A DNA stretch of 64,000 bases from Paragordius varius (GCA_964247055.1 OZ176054.1:10292001-10356000); one strand, 5' to 3'. Shown: positions 13,132-25,300, numbered from the stretch's first letter. Made by a program: numbers and translations. The notes: generated by a model from the letters alone, not told the origin.

Positions 13132-14828
13132 CTTAATATTTTTATGTAGACGATCGCATGAGATATGCTGGTAAGTTTTATATTAAAAATTAGTAAATTT
13201 AAAATTTTTTAAATCAAGCGTTATTTAATCTTTAAATAATTTATACATAAGCATCATCTTTTTATAAATTAATAACTTTGGATTAAAATTAACGAATGGA
13301 ATCGATTTATAAATGCATTGAAAATAATAGATTTTACAGTAGCGTAAGATGATAAACAACAAACGGTTTCAATTAAACATTTTTTCCAATATTTTAACAT
13401 GGATTTAGCTTATTTAATTATGAGCACTATTTTTACACAATAAGCTATTGTATATTACACATTATTGAAAGACCATACTATCGATGATGGTAAATAGGAA
13501 ATCATGCTAATATATATGTTAAAAATGGCCACTTAGTATCTGGATTCTATTGTGATTGTGTCCGCTTATATCCTTTAAGTTTTTTAGGCGTAGTTTAAGT
13601 GAAACGTAACAATTCATAATCTTTTAAAAAAACTAAAAAGTATAAATTTTGAGTGTTTGTAAATAGATAAATTCGATAACATTATACCTTATATTTACCA
13701 ATTTTATTTTTAACAATTTTGTAACTTTTTTTCACCAAAAAGGTGAAGAAATGTTAATATAATGTTTCAAAACTGGGAGTTGATTGAAAAGAGCTAATTG
13801 TTAAAAGCTAATATTTTAATTAAGAATTTTGATGCACCAAATAAAATGTAATAAAAATTAAAAAATATTCATTCGCATTCACATTCCTTTTAAAATATTG
13901 CAATCACACATTAGTATTTACCCCTGAAGAGAGAAAAAATATGCTTAAGGATGACTATGGTTGTATTATTGATAATAAAACCTTGCAAGTATGCACAGAA
14001 TATTTGAATATGATCTTAACTAACCAATATCACATATTTTTGGAGTCAGAAAGTAAAGCACTACTGGATACGGTTGTTGAAATTAACCGTGTAAGTTTTA
14101 ATCATTATTACAGTAAAAACTGAAACTATGCGGACAAATATTCTTTTTCAAAAGACAACCATACTTTTTATAATTTTTGATATATAAAACATTTAATTAC
14201 AATCGTAAACTACATATGATCGTGCTACCAATTTACATTTCCATTTTATTTTTGCAGTTTAAAACAATCAGTTATACTTAAAAAAATCAAGATTCAATAA
14301 ATATGGTGTCTTTTAGAAAAAAATATTTGTCTTTATATTTTTACATTTTGTCCGTTTAGATTCAATTTTTACTGTGTATATTATTATAAAATTAACAATT
14401 ATTACTGTTTTGATCAATACACTGGTAAAAAGGATATTTATATAATAAAGAATTTGTCTAGATGTAACTTATGTGATCTATTTACAATAAAAATTTTGTG
14501 AAATATATTTTTAGTTATAGAATTATTTTGTTTCAAATATGATAAATTCGTACTAATAAATTTGGCTAGATTCGATAAATTAATTTAATTTAATAAAAAA
14601 ATTTAATTTTGTTTATAATTTAAGTAATAGTTTTTTTATGCGAAATTTATTTTTTATGTTTTTCATTTGAATATATATTAGGATAAAAATTGTTTTACAT
14701 TGGATTTGAATGGAATTACTTTGGAGGATGATGAATACTCTTTGGTATATAAACCCATACCCAACATTGGCAGTTCTTATGGAATATTGGTATTTTCGGT
14801 TGTTGGATCCAATATATCGCATATTTGA
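2541..14828 (+). CDS. Micro-exon gene with glycine-zipper segment and FN3-like C-terminal exons (unrecognised)
   Basis: Twenty-seven exons fit GT-AG rules with matching phases: 2541-2603, 3056-3196, 4985-5005, 5336-5362, 5456-5482, 5949-5969, 6242-6319, 6344-6418, 6661-6708, 6779-6835, 6909-6965, 7456-7518, 7583-7597, 7665-7673, 7733-7750, 7786-7809, 7834-7878, 9351-9386, 9465-9476, 9503-9550, 9585-9608, 9635-9736, 10062-10255, 10591-10705, 13150-13170, 13915-14090, 14682-14828 (TGA). The first 22 are all phase 1-1 and multiples of three, so any could be skipped without losing frame. The product is acidic and Pro/Asp/Asn-rich at first, then has a basic patch (NRRKTRLD), a glycine-zipper hydrophobic segment, a Ser/Thr/Asn-rich linker and beta-rich segments; FVVENMEPGDYSIQLQTAYG looks like the end of a fibronectin-III fold. 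Several N-x-S/T sites suggest secretion, but no signal peptide was found. The true start is unknown: ATG at 2528 is in frame, or exon 1 lies upstream. It resembles schistosome MEGs in structure only. Confidence 0.62.
7456..7878 (+). other. Six-exon micro-exon cassette encoding a glycine zipper
   Basis: Exons of 63, 15, 9, 18, 24 and 45 nt, all phase 1-1, join to a continuous small-residue hydrophobic stretch. The core reads GGILAGGILATTIGGVIGGL, with GxxxG spacing typical of glycine-zipper membrane helices. The introns are 64, 67, 59, 35 and 24 nt. The 24-nt intron at 7810-7833 must be removed, because reading through it meets TGA. This is part of the gene at 2541-14828. A membrane or self-packing role is inferred from composition alone. 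Confidence 0.6.
8233..8286. repeat. (TA)n microsatellite
   Basis: About 27 TA units in the 1.47-kb intron between exons 7834-7878 and 9351-9386. The rest of that intron shows no recognisable element. Confidence 0.95.
11251..11295. repeat. (TA)n microsatellite
   Basis: About 22 AT units within a gene intron. Confidence 0.95.
13097..13129. repeat. (TA)n microsatellite next to an exon
   Basis: About 16 TA units ending 20 bases upstream of the 21-nt exon at 13150-13170, so it occupies the usual branch-point neighbourhood. Confidence 0.9.
14111..14374. mobile_element. MITE family A, copy 1 (Tc1/mariner-like ends)
   Basis: The ends are CAGTAAAAACTGAAACTATG and its near reverse complement TTCAATTTTTACTG. 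The inner parts of the inverted repeat (cggacaaa, aaagacaacc) are conserved with four other copies in the window. TA precedes the left end; the right flank is TG, a decayed target site. The element starts 20 bases after the exon ending at 14090, inside the following intron. Confidence 0.8.
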
Positions 14829-14861
14829 ATTAACGAAGCTATTGATTGATTCATTATGCCA

Positions 14862-14867
14862 AATAAA
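14862..14867 (+). promoter_or_regulatory. Possible polyadenylation signal of the micro-exon gene
   Basis: AATAAA lies 34 bases after the TGA at 14826-14828. In DNA this AT-rich the hexamer is common, so position is the main support. Confidence 0.35.
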
Positions 14868-15492
14868 TCAAATTTTAATTTGCATCAAATATTCACAATC
14901 AATAATATATAAATGTATCAATGTTCTTGGTATTTAAACTATTCAACATCATCATTAAATTTACCATAATTTTAAAGCAAAGGGATAACAAGAGTATGCT
15001 TGAACCTGGTTAGATTAAATTAGTAGGTCCAAGTGTCTAAAAATTAATAAAACCCTTAATTACTGAGAACTGGGGACGACAAAGTAAAGGTAATGGTAAA
15101 TTTATTATATGTTGTGTGAATGGTGGTTTATAGTAATGATCTATATATATATATATATATCTAAGATAATTAGGTCTAATGTTTTCACATATATCAAGGT
15201 GAGATGTTTGCTTAAATACATTTATCTCAAGGTATAATAATAATATTCACAAGTGGTGGTGAGGTTATAATAATATAATAATAGTACACAGATAAGTTAA
15301 TAGGTTAATATAATAATATATAACGAATGTTGTTTGTGCGGTTAATCTAATCGTGTAATAAAAGATTCTATTCAAATTAGCCTGTCAGTTACCACTCTAA
15401 CAATTACAAAATAAAATTCAATACAAGGATACCTTAAAAATATTTATGTTATTTAACATTAAACTAAAACACATAAAATTAAGATTGGTGTC

Positions 15493-15527
<35 letters not shown>

Positions 15528-16079
15528 CTAAATATTGTTCTTATTAAAACCTGATATTTTAAATTGTAACTAAATTTTTTTCAATATTTTAAGCAATAGT
15601 ATCCCCATAGGAAATACCTTTAATTGCATTATGTCGTTTCTGTATTTGCGAATTCTTTATTTACTATACAACAATAATGGCAAATTTTAAGAGGTTTATT
15701 TAAGCCGTTAAAGAAATACAGGAATAATTAAACCCCAAACCTAGTACTTTATAAATCACTCAAATACAAAAAACGTCTCGCCCAAAACAGAAAGCAATAT
15801 ACTAAACATTGATAGTTGGTATAAAAATACAGACTGAAACCCCAATTTACGGATTTTAGATTTTATCAATCATATTAACAAATTTTTAAAAAAGTGCACT
15901 AGTTTAAACAGAATTATTATTTTAGGCATTAATATTGCTAAATTTAATTTTCTGCACTTTATGTTTATAGCAAATTTAACTGACAATATTAGGTCTAAGA
16001 TAATAACAAATCATAGTGATATATATTTCATTTACTAATGCCTAGTAATGCGTACTTATTTTGTATTAAAAACAAGTGA

Positions 16080-17235
16080 TTAACCCGTTCGGTTCCTAAA
16101 ATATAAATAAAAAATATAATCTACATACGAAAAGCAAAATAATATTTTTTTTAAAAAGCTCCGTAAGTCCCAAATTTTTTCGCTCTTCGAAATTGAGTAT
16201 CTTAAAATAAACACAAAATGCCGAGATTGGGCGATAAAAATGTTAAATACATGCTAAATTTTGATATCAATCAAAAACATTTTTAAAAAATGCATATTTT
16301 TTCCAAAATTTATTTTTTAGCTAACTTTTGTTGATGCGGGCTTCATACTATTTTTAGACCTGATGGAAAAAATATAATAACGTTTTGAGATAATATAAAA
16401 ACACTTTTTCTATGTAATTCGATGCTGAACATTTCTATCATCTTAAAATTTTGATTAAAATACTCGATTATCTCCAAATTTATGACAAATATAAATTGTG
16501 TTTTATTAAATTTACTAAAATTTGAACGCAAACGAATCTTTAAATTAATTCTAAGCAATAGAGGCATTATCGAATTTTATAGAGAAAGTGTTATTATCAC
16601 ATCTTAAAGCATTTTTAAACCGTTTCCATAAATATGCGAACCAATTTCGCTTAAAATAAATTTTTGAAAAAAGTTTGCATTTTTACAGTAAAAATTAAAA
16701 TTATTCGGACAAAATGTAAAATTATAAAGACAAATATTTTTTTTAAAAGACATCATATTTATTGAGTGATTTTTCAAAATATAACTGATTGTTTTAAACT
16801 GCAAATTATAACATAGAAATGTAAATTTGTAGCACAATCAATTTTGTAGTTTACGAAAATTATATGTTTTGTATATCAAAAATTAAGATATTAAAAAGTA
16901 TGGTTGTCTTTTAAAAAAAATATTTGTCTTTATATTTTTACGTTTTGTCCGCATAATTTCAGTTTTTACTGTATAAGTAAATTTTTAGCTGAAAATTTAG
17001 CATATATTTAAAATTTTTATTGCCCAATCTCGGCATTTTTGTGTTTTAAGAAAACTTGATTTTAGAACAGCAAAAAAAATGGGACTTTTGGAGCTTATAT
17101 CTACAAATTGAGGTTTTTTAAGTTATATTTTGCTTTATATATGTAGTTTATGATGTATTTTAGTGATATTTGGAATGATTCATTTATCTTTCATCAAAAA
17201 AAAATTATTTAACAAAATGTGCGCTAATATTGCAA
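16080..17235. repeat. Inverted-repeat element carrying a nested MITE
   Basis: The left block near 16160-16260 (caaaatgccgagattgggcg) is repeated in reverse complement near 17000-17095 (cccaatctcggcatttttgt). Arms of about 100 bp or more surround a middle that itself contains MITE copy 16686-16971. A diverged relative lies at about 1738-2460, and the leading motif gattaacccgttcggt recurs near 4583. No protein coding is seen, so it is non-autonomous and unnamed. Confidence 0.55.
16686..16971. mobile_element. MITE family A, copy 2
   Basis: A 286-bp palindromic element with ends CAGTAAAAATTAAAATTATT and AATTTCAGTTTTTACTG, flanked by TA on both sides (16684-16685 and 16972-16973). This is the clearest copy of the family. 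A TA target duplication and CAGT ends point to a Tc1/mariner transposase acting in trans. It is inserted inside the larger inverted-repeat element, so it is younger than that element. Confidence 0.88.
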
Positions 17236-18362
17236 GAATTATTTTGAATAATGTTAAATTCTTCATCTATTATTGATTGAAAGTTGTTTATTTAATTCTC
17301 AATTCTGTTTGTTAAATTATTTTAAAATTAGTAATTAAGGCATCACAGACTAATCATTTATGTAATTTTTACAAGTCATATTTTTTATTAAACATCAACA
17401 GAGTTAAAAGTGATCAGAGGATTTGATGGTATAGTAGGCAGGGCTCAGGACTGTGTTTTATGTGCCAGAACCGCTGCGCCATTTTTTCATTATTAAAGTT
17501 TTTAAACAAAAGTCTCTATGCTAAAATGAAAAAAACATAAGTTTTCCATTTAACAAGTCTTAACAATGTCAATATGTTTTATTACTTGATAAAATTGGTT
17601 ATCAAAACATTTGAGTATTTTGAAGTGAGATATTCAAGATGGCATTTATTATGCGCTCAATTTTTGAATTTATACATAATGTATATTACTTGTAAACCTT
17701 GTTCTTCTAAAAATGCTGACAGTACAAAATTGATTATTTAAAAGGTCGAATGGCTGATAAGCCTTTACCATTGTTTTAGTTTAAAATAGATGTACTATTC
17801 TTTTTTCATTTCATTCCATGTGTTGGGATATTGCTTTTCAAGTATTATTGTATAGCTTATTTAGGTCTCTTTTCATTGCTTTTGAGACCCAATAATATAT
17901 CAAGTGAGAGTTTTTATATGTCCCCTACTATTAATATCGCTATAATTTTAATAAAAATATAAATATAACAATATTTTAACTCATTTTGCCTCGGTTAAAA
18001 CCACAAAATAACTAATAAAAGAAATTTTATTGTTTATAAATATATATTTTCAACCATGATTTTATCTATAGCTTTTATCCAATTTATATATTTATAAGCA
18101 AATTAATTAATATTTTTAAAATCCCTTGCAACAATTAAAACACAAATCACAAAAAAAATACTTAATAAAGACTAAAATACTATTTCATTTGGTAAAAAAA
18201 ATATTTGTATTAATGGAGAAGTATACTGCTTTAGATGGGTACTTACTAACGAATAATTATCTGATATTTTAATGTAATACTCGAAAAATCTTTTGTGGAA
18301 CTAAACAAACTTTATTTAAAATTGGGTGTACACCCCCTCACCCCATAAAGATCTTAAACCAG

Positions 18363-21300
18363 CGCCTGATGATCTTAACCTTTTGAACAAATTCCTTAGG
18401 GGTGCTTCTAATAGGCAAAAAGCAAATAAATTAGTTAAAATATCAATTTTATATCTGTAAAATAAACTTTTGATTATCTATAAACAACTAAATAATTATT
18501 ATAGTTTCTAAAAATATTATCGCCAAAAAGCCTCAAGGTAAGTTTTTCCATAATTAGGGGGACATAGTGAGGTGAAATAGTGTTTTTACAAAAATCTTAA
18601 TAACCTAGTCGTAATAATCCTTTATAAGATCGAATATTATTAAACCAAAATGCCAATTTTGAAAATATACTATTATTTCTCTTGTTATCAAAATTACTGT
18701 AACAAATTAATTGATAATATTTTATTTGTTTTAAATTATAGATAATATTTAACCAGATTTGTTAAAAAACCGTCTGGTCTTTAATTTCTAATGAAATAGA
18801 ATTCACAATAAAACTAAAAAATCGTATTTTTAATGCGTATACACCTAGAATACTGGAATTTATTTTTTAATAAAGGAATCTTTTACCAAAAAATTATACA
18901 AGATTTCGCTAAGAGAGCGGTAAAACAGTAAAATTTAGTATACAACTTCATACAAATCATATTTGTCTCTCAAAATCTAATGCATTAATTTAAATAATCT
19001 AGGCTTTTAAAGCATAAAATATATAACTTAAATAATAGTTTACCAATAAATTTACTATTGCCATAACTTTTTAAAATTATAATTTTTTTATCGATTTTAA
19101 CGTAAGTTAGGACCTAACCAACCTATATATTAGCCTATGGCAAAATAATCTTAAAACTCACTAAACATCAATTTTTGAGTTTTTTGCTATTATGCATCTT
19201 TTACCCTCAATGTGTCGGATTTCAAAGGTTGCTTCGTTTAAAATAACCTCAACATATTTGATTCTTTAAAAATAAAGGTATATTTTTAGATTTATGCCAC
19301 ATAAGATTCAATGTGTCTGTGGACTTTTCAGAAATCTCACAAAGGTAAATCCATTTTTTAGGAGGTTGGAATTTAAGTTTGTAAGGTATTAAATATGCGT
19401 AAGCATTTTTATAATTTTTTATAATTTCCCTTTTTCATATTAAAACTTAGCTATTCCAAAACTATTTTGAAACGGTTTGTTAACTAAAGAACCTAAAGTT
19501 ACGGTGATAACGTTTATACACTTTAGGGAAAATATTTTTAACTAAAAGTATATTTGTACAGTAGCAAAAGCTGTTTTAAACTATCCTGGTATTTGGCTAA
19601 AAGAGATTTAATTTATAGTTTGTTGGTCGGCATTGTTTTTCAATTTTTAAAGTTACATATTTGGAATGATATTTCATGTTAGCAACGCTTTAATGTATAT
19701 AAGAAAAGGGAAAAAATCTGATACATATCAATTAACATTAAATCCTTTTTAGCCAAATAAATGCTGAAATGACGAAGATTAGCTCTAGTTACTGTATAAT
19801 AATATATACAGTATATACTCTTTGGCAACACATTAAAAAGGCCTACTTTCATAAAAAACTATTCAAAGGCCAATATACATTTATGAATTTGACTTTAATA
19901 ATTATAATTTAACGCATCAATAATAATTTAGACTTACTTTTTAATCTTTTTATTGCTATAGCCCAAGTGTGTCATCCTATTATCCGATAGTTGAACGAAG
20001 TGATTTAAATGGATGTACAGGTATATCGTTAAAACCGCTAATAGTTTGGAAAATAATGTTGCTCCCCTTTTCTAACAACGATGAACAATCAATTAATTTG
20101 ATTCCTACAACACCGATGACTCATGTCAAAAAGATATGGATTTATTTACGGACCCAAGTTTGATCAAAAAAAAATAATTTTTTTATACCACAAAATACAT
20201 AATGGGCATAAAATATTATATTCTTAAAAACTTTAAAAATACCCCTTTAACAAAGAGTCGTATTTATAATGTCTTTATTCAACTAGAAACCAACTATGTT
20301 TGACTCCAGAAAATTAAAATTTTTTTCCAAAATTTAATATTACTATTGGAGGCTCATCAAAAAAATAACTAACTAATATCTTTATTGGTATTTTTGCCAA
20401 AGGGGGTTGCTTTTATCACAAAAAAACTCACTACGAAGTATGGGTACGGTAAAAATAAGCCAAAAACGTTGTAGAGAATGGGTTAATACCTAATTCTTTT
20501 ATTTTATTCACATCTTAACTTTGAAATCAAAGGGAGATTTAGGGAGACTAGGGTTTTCCAATTTACCAAACTTTTAATTATAATACATATGTTTATCGCA
20601 ATTTCCCTAATATGTTCATAGATTTTTTTTAATATTATATAGATGTATCTAGAAATTCCAGTAGAAATAATGAGAATCTCCACCATTTGCGGGTATGCAA
20701 CAGGTCGAGTTAGATTTGGCGATTTCGTTAGTGGTCAAGATACCGAAAGAATCGAAAACCAAACGTGCATTTCGCTTTCCCAATACAAACCTAATTTTTC
20801 ATTCTACCCACTTAATGGAGTATTTGTTTAAATTTAAATTATTTTCCAATAACACAATAAAATTAGCCATTTATTTGTATTTAGCTTATACTGTATCATA
20901 AATATCGGACATCACCCTTAAAAGTGTTTGAAAAATATGATGATGGAGTAATATTTACTGCAACTTTAAACAATACAGGGATCCGATTTCTTACACAATG
21001 GATTGTTAATGTAACTCAAAGTGAATTATACATCAAATCTGGGAATATTTTTCATTGGAACGGATCCCAAAATATTCCTAATATGAATCTACTTTTCCAA
21101 GAATGTGTTGAAATGGACTATTTGGGTAAAATATGGTTTTGCCAGTTCTTAATTTCTCAACAATAATTTTATTTTTTATTCATCGAATGATTTGATCGGA
21201 AAAACCTTTATAATATATGGTTTACAAAAGTAAAACATTTTATAGTGGAAACCCATTCGTCATTATATAATATTGGGGGAAAAAGTTTTTTAAATAATTT

Positions 21301-24300
21301 TTTCACAAGAAAACATCATTAAATATGAAACTGCTATTGACATCCGATTATATTTACCAACAAGTAAAAACTTACAGAAGATAGTTTTTAATAGATTAGG
21401 GTTTTATTAGGCATGCTAAAGAAATTATATTGATTAAATATTCCCATCATACAGAATGTTTGTTAAGAAAACGGTTAAATAAAATAAGAAAAAAATATTT
21501 GATGAGACTTTTCTTAAGCGTTGAAGATACAATTTAAATTGTTTTCAAATTCTAACATGGATGGATAAAAATGTTAATATGTTTTTATTATATCTATTCT
21601 AGATTATATGCTTCATTCCACCCTAAATTTGAGTAGAAAAACTATTTTGGGCAAAAGTTTATGAATTTTAATACAGATAGATTTTTATACGCTTGAACAA
21701 CATATATGCGAACATGTAACGAGTGATGGGGTTTACAATCTTTTAATTGATAATCAATTACACAAGTAAATTTATAAAAGTTTCATATCATTACACGTGA
21801 CTTTATTTTTGAAATTACATTAAGAAATGTTTATAATTCTATTTCCGTATATTCAATATTTCAATTTTCTCAATACTATCTCTACTTATAAAAGTCAGCC
21901 AGCTTTTCACGCATGCAAACAGCTGGCTCCTCGCCCCTTTTTGAAAATATAAAATTGATTTTAGTGTTCGAGTAAGCTTATATGTAAATATAGTTTTAAT
22001 ATAAGAATAATAACTTTTTTAATCACCCCGATTATTTCCATACAATATACGATTTTAAAATTCGATTTGCGAAAAATTCACTGAACATCAGTATTGGGTA
22101 AATTAAGTAATATAATAATTAACTATTGATTCAACTCTAAATCTCTAATACATTAAATATTTTAAAAATAAAAGGGTTTAAGGTAAAAAAATTATTCATT
22201 TTTTCATATTGGGTAACAGATTTGCATGCATAAGGTAATTTTTTATTTTTTGATAACTTGGCGCTAGACATCATATATTTTCAATATAAAAAAAAATAAA
22301 TTGCTATAAAATAATTCATAATATTGTAATTTAGCATCTATGTATATTATTAAATTCTTTAAAAGTGCGTGTCGGATTGAAATAACAAAAAGACATATGG
22401 GTTACTCCCAATAAAAGTCTTATCGGCTTTACAGTTTTATCATTAGACCAGGAATGCCTAATACAAATAGCTTCGCGGGCCGATCTAAAAAATCTTGCAG
22501 GCCGCATTTATAATATATATGGGCAATCATAAATAAATTATTGGATTTAAAACATTTTTTCTAGTTTTTGCCAATTGGATGGATATATTTAAAAAATATT
22601 GCTTAGAAAATGTCAATTTTACTATGATCTTGTGTGCATATTTTGCAAACTATAGATTTCCAAAATTTTCACGGGCCGCATAGTCTTGGAGGGCGGCATA
22701 GGCTCGCGTGTAGGGCACCCCTGGTTTAGACTCATAAATGCCTGACTAAATATTGGTAAATGGAAAAACCATCTATTTTCATTTTGACTCCTCCATAAAT
22801 ATATATATATTTAACAATTAATTTTATAGGGTGCTGCCTTTGTTTTTAGTTTATCATAACATAAATGACACTCAAAATAATATCAGTAGTTATAATATTG
22901 GAACTTATGTAATCCTTCGCACAAAAAGTAAATATTCAACGGCTATAATGGATGAAGAAATTGAACATAGTTTATTTTTTTCGAATCCATACATCAATTT
23001 GAATAATATCCTTGAAAAATGGACATCCTTTATGGCCAAAGGAGAGGTTTAAAAAATTATATTTTTACTTTTAGCTTTGTGTTTTTATTTGATATTTCTT
23101 AGAAATTAAATTAATAATAACATTTATAAGAAAATTAGATCCTTTCTTAATTGAATATAGGGTTGTTGGGTTTAAATTATCATCGCTTAAATACAGTCAT
23201 GTATCCTATATTTTATCAAAAATTTATTTTTTGCGTTAAATGGGTATATATATTTAATAAAGAATGGAAAAAAGAGATCTGTGGTAATAACAATATCATA
23301 TTCATTAAAAAAGTATAAGAATTACCATATAGCTCTTGCTTTTTCCATTCTTTACCAAATATATATACCCATTTACCGAAAAAAAATAAATTTTTGATAA
23401 AATAAAGGATACATGACTGTAAATATATAATTGAAAACATTTTCGCTACAAGCTGCTTTACTGCGCTAATATTATTTTTAATAAAAAAGTTTTTAATTTT
23501 TCGATAATTTATTAAAATATTGGTAATACATTCAAGATAAATACCATTTTTTTGGTCATTGTTTTAATTAGTAATTATTATATATTATTTTCATCCAAAG
23601 TTCCATTTTAAAATGGGACAACCAGCTCGAAAAGATTGCTATTTTCGATGGATAAACCTGGATAGTAGTGAGATTCAAGAATACTCAATCGCTCAAAACA
23701 CTCAAGTTCTTATTTAATTATTGAGCGTATATATACCATTTACAATTCAAATTCACCCTTAAACAATTTAAATTCACCCTCAAAAAAATTATGTGTTTTT
23801 TTAACTTAAAAATTTATTTATATTTTAATATATTTTTTTAAAATAAAATTTTGTTTATTAAAATAATACTGACAAAATAATAAACTATGCCATAAAGATA
23901 TATTTCATAATAATAATGAGTTATATTAGTTGAAAAACATATAGTTTTTTAGGGTGAATTTGAATTGTTCAAGGGTCAATTTAAAATGTAAATGGTATAT
24001 TGAATAAGCATATGGTGCGGACACAATTCTATAATAAAGATCCACTGCCTGGGACATCAGATTTTATAATTGTAGCTAGCCTATTTCTCAATTAACTATT
24101 CCATCGTGTGACAATACAACATTAAAAATATGAATTTATGTTTATCAAATATCATTTGATAGCTAACACGCAAAATATAATAAACATATCAAAATAAACA
24201 GTGTCATGCTTAAAAAAACATTTTAAAATTCAAATATTGAAATTTTTATATGTGATTCAACGCAATTAGTTGAGGGAAACAGCTAGATTTATTTGTTGGC

Positions 24301-24836
24301 ACAAAATTATCTTTTGAGGATTCGTATTAAAGTCTTTGGGATACTTACGAAAATTGTGACTTGTTTTGTCGTAAAAAACCAAAAAAAATTTAGATTATAT
24401 AGCAATGTTTTACTTTAAACTTTTTTTTTCATTCATATCCATATTTTAACAACGATACTTTAAAAAGTTTATAGCATAGCCAACATTAGACAAATTAAAC
24501 TCTGCCCTTAAAAATCGGAATTAATCACATAATTTCAATCTATGAAAAAATCACACCTAATATATAGCGTTTAAAAGTATTAATTATAGTGTAACTATTT
24601 TAATACGTTTTTAAAATAACTTATATCCATCAATATAGATTGAATTTCAACAACGAGATGATAAATTACGTTTCTTTGTTCGCGATTCCCAGAACAATAA
24701 ATTGCGACAAACGGTTATAACTAGGAGTGTAATTCACTCGTATTCATGCAAAGGTGCTTATCTCAATGCTCAAAACATTAGTATTTTCGATCCGATATCA
24801 CCATTTTATTTGGAGAAAATTATAAAAAAATGTTGA
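18363..24836 (+). CDS. Second small-exon gene, unrecognised, probably extracellular
   Basis: A phase-consistent chain of exons: 18363-18401 (39 nt, 1-1), 18505-18537 (33 nt, 1-1, donor gtaagt), 19332-19344 (13 nt, 1-2), 19962-20157 (2-0), 20643-20819 (0-0), 20885-21135 (0-2), 22830-23046 (2-0), 24639-24836 (TGA). The larger exons give strings that look like real protein, such as HKYRTSPLKVFEKYDDGVIF and IEFQQRDDKLRFFVRDSQNN, with at least five N-glycosylation sequons (NQT, NNT, NVT, NGS, NDT) and scattered cysteines. No domain is named with confidence. The start is not seen, and the small exons are the weakest part. It follows the micro-exon gene on the same strand with the same plan (small exons, then larger extracellular-type exons), so it may be a paralogue or the 3' end of one very long gene. 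It converges on DMGDH. Confidence 0.5.
22449..22723. mobile_element. hAT-like non-autonomous DNA transposon
   Basis: The left end CAGGAATGCCTA matches the reverse complement of the right end (tagggcacccctg, i.e. CAGGGGTGCCCTA). Both subterminal regions carry the gcgggccg/gggccgcat motif typical of hAT ends. The flanks cattagac (22441-22448) and gtttagac (22724-22731) agree at six of eight bases, fitting the 8-bp duplication made by hAT transposases. It is 275 bp long, has no transposase, and sits in an intron of the 18363-24836 gene. Confidence 0.75.
23194..23419. mobile_element. MITE family B, copy 1
   Basis: A palindromic 226-bp element with ends CAGTCATGTATCC and GGATACATGACTG and exact TA flanks. 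The arms run inward through tttatcaaaaatttatttttt, gggtatatata and aaagaatggaaaaa. It is nearly identical in plan to the copy at 52726. It lies in the intron between exons 22830-23046 and 24639-24836. Confidence 0.88.
23734..23997. mobile_element. MITE family C, copy 1
   Basis: Ends TACCATTTACAATTCAAATT and, in reverse complement, TACCATTTACATTTTAAATT, with TA flanks. Each arm carries two TTCACCC or TTGACCC motifs separated by an AACAATT block. The central part includes actatgccataaagata, shared with the copy at 60445. It is non-coding, about 264 bp, inside an intron. Confidence 0.82.
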
Positions 24837-25010
24837 TTCGTCGTCCCTCTGAACAATATAAATTTATGTATTAATATCGAATAGTGCATTGCTATATAAT
24901 GTGATTATATTAATATATAAAATAAATGAATCATATATAAATAAGAATTATATAATGTGCATTGTAAAATGTCTAATACTTTGGTTTAAATGCAAATACA
25001 GGAGGATATA

Positions 25011-25300
25011 CTGTAAAAATTATACCGACAAAATGAAAAATATTAAGACAAAAACTTTTTTTCAAAAGATCGATAAACTTTTTTAAGAATGATTTTTTCA
25101 AAAAAATAATTATTTGTTTTACATTGCAAAGTAATAAAATAGAAATTTATATTGGTAATACAATATCTTATACATTTTACCATTGTAATTAAATTTATAT
25201 AGGAAAAGTAAGGTTATAAAATTTACATTGTCTTTTGAAAAAATATATTTGTCTTTATGCTTAATACGTTTTGTCTTTCGGATAATTCTAATTTTTACTG
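25011..25300. mobile_element. MITE family A, copy 3, abutting the DMGDH stop
   Basis: Ends CTGTAAAAATTATACCGACA and ATTCTAATTTTTACTG, with TA flanks at 25009-25010 and 25301-25302. Its right end lies 15 bases from the DMGDH stop codon (25316-25318, - strand), so any normal DMGDH 3' UTR must run into or through the MITE. Confidence 0.82.

Larger units (their letters stand above)
10706..13149. other. Large intron with a less AT-rich, unassigned tract
   Basis: This 2.4-kb intron contains a (TA)n run at 11251-11295 and another at 13097-13129. Between about 11480 and 12430 base composition is visibly less AT-rich and short open stretches appear on the + strand, but nothing matches a family I can name. 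It could be the decayed remains of a mobile element or an old coding segment. Confidence 0.4.
14868..18362. other. Mostly non-coding tract with transposon remains
   Basis: It holds (TA)n runs near 15142 and 15493-15527, the inverted-repeat element at 16080-17235, and a short GC-richer patch at about 17400-17490. The patch contains tatagtaggcagggctcagg and could be a pol III-derived (tRNA-like) relic or an exon (readable without stops in more than one frame). No other exon could be supported. Confidence 0.4.

Noticed and set aside
21889-21925. Hairpin agccagc...gctggct as a small RNA gene
   Set aside because: Only a seven-base stem with a long loop; too weak to call.
23216-23440. A - strand open frame of 74 codons
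   Set aside because: It is the arm-to-arm reading of palindromic MITE family B; a similar chance reading would arise from any palindrome.
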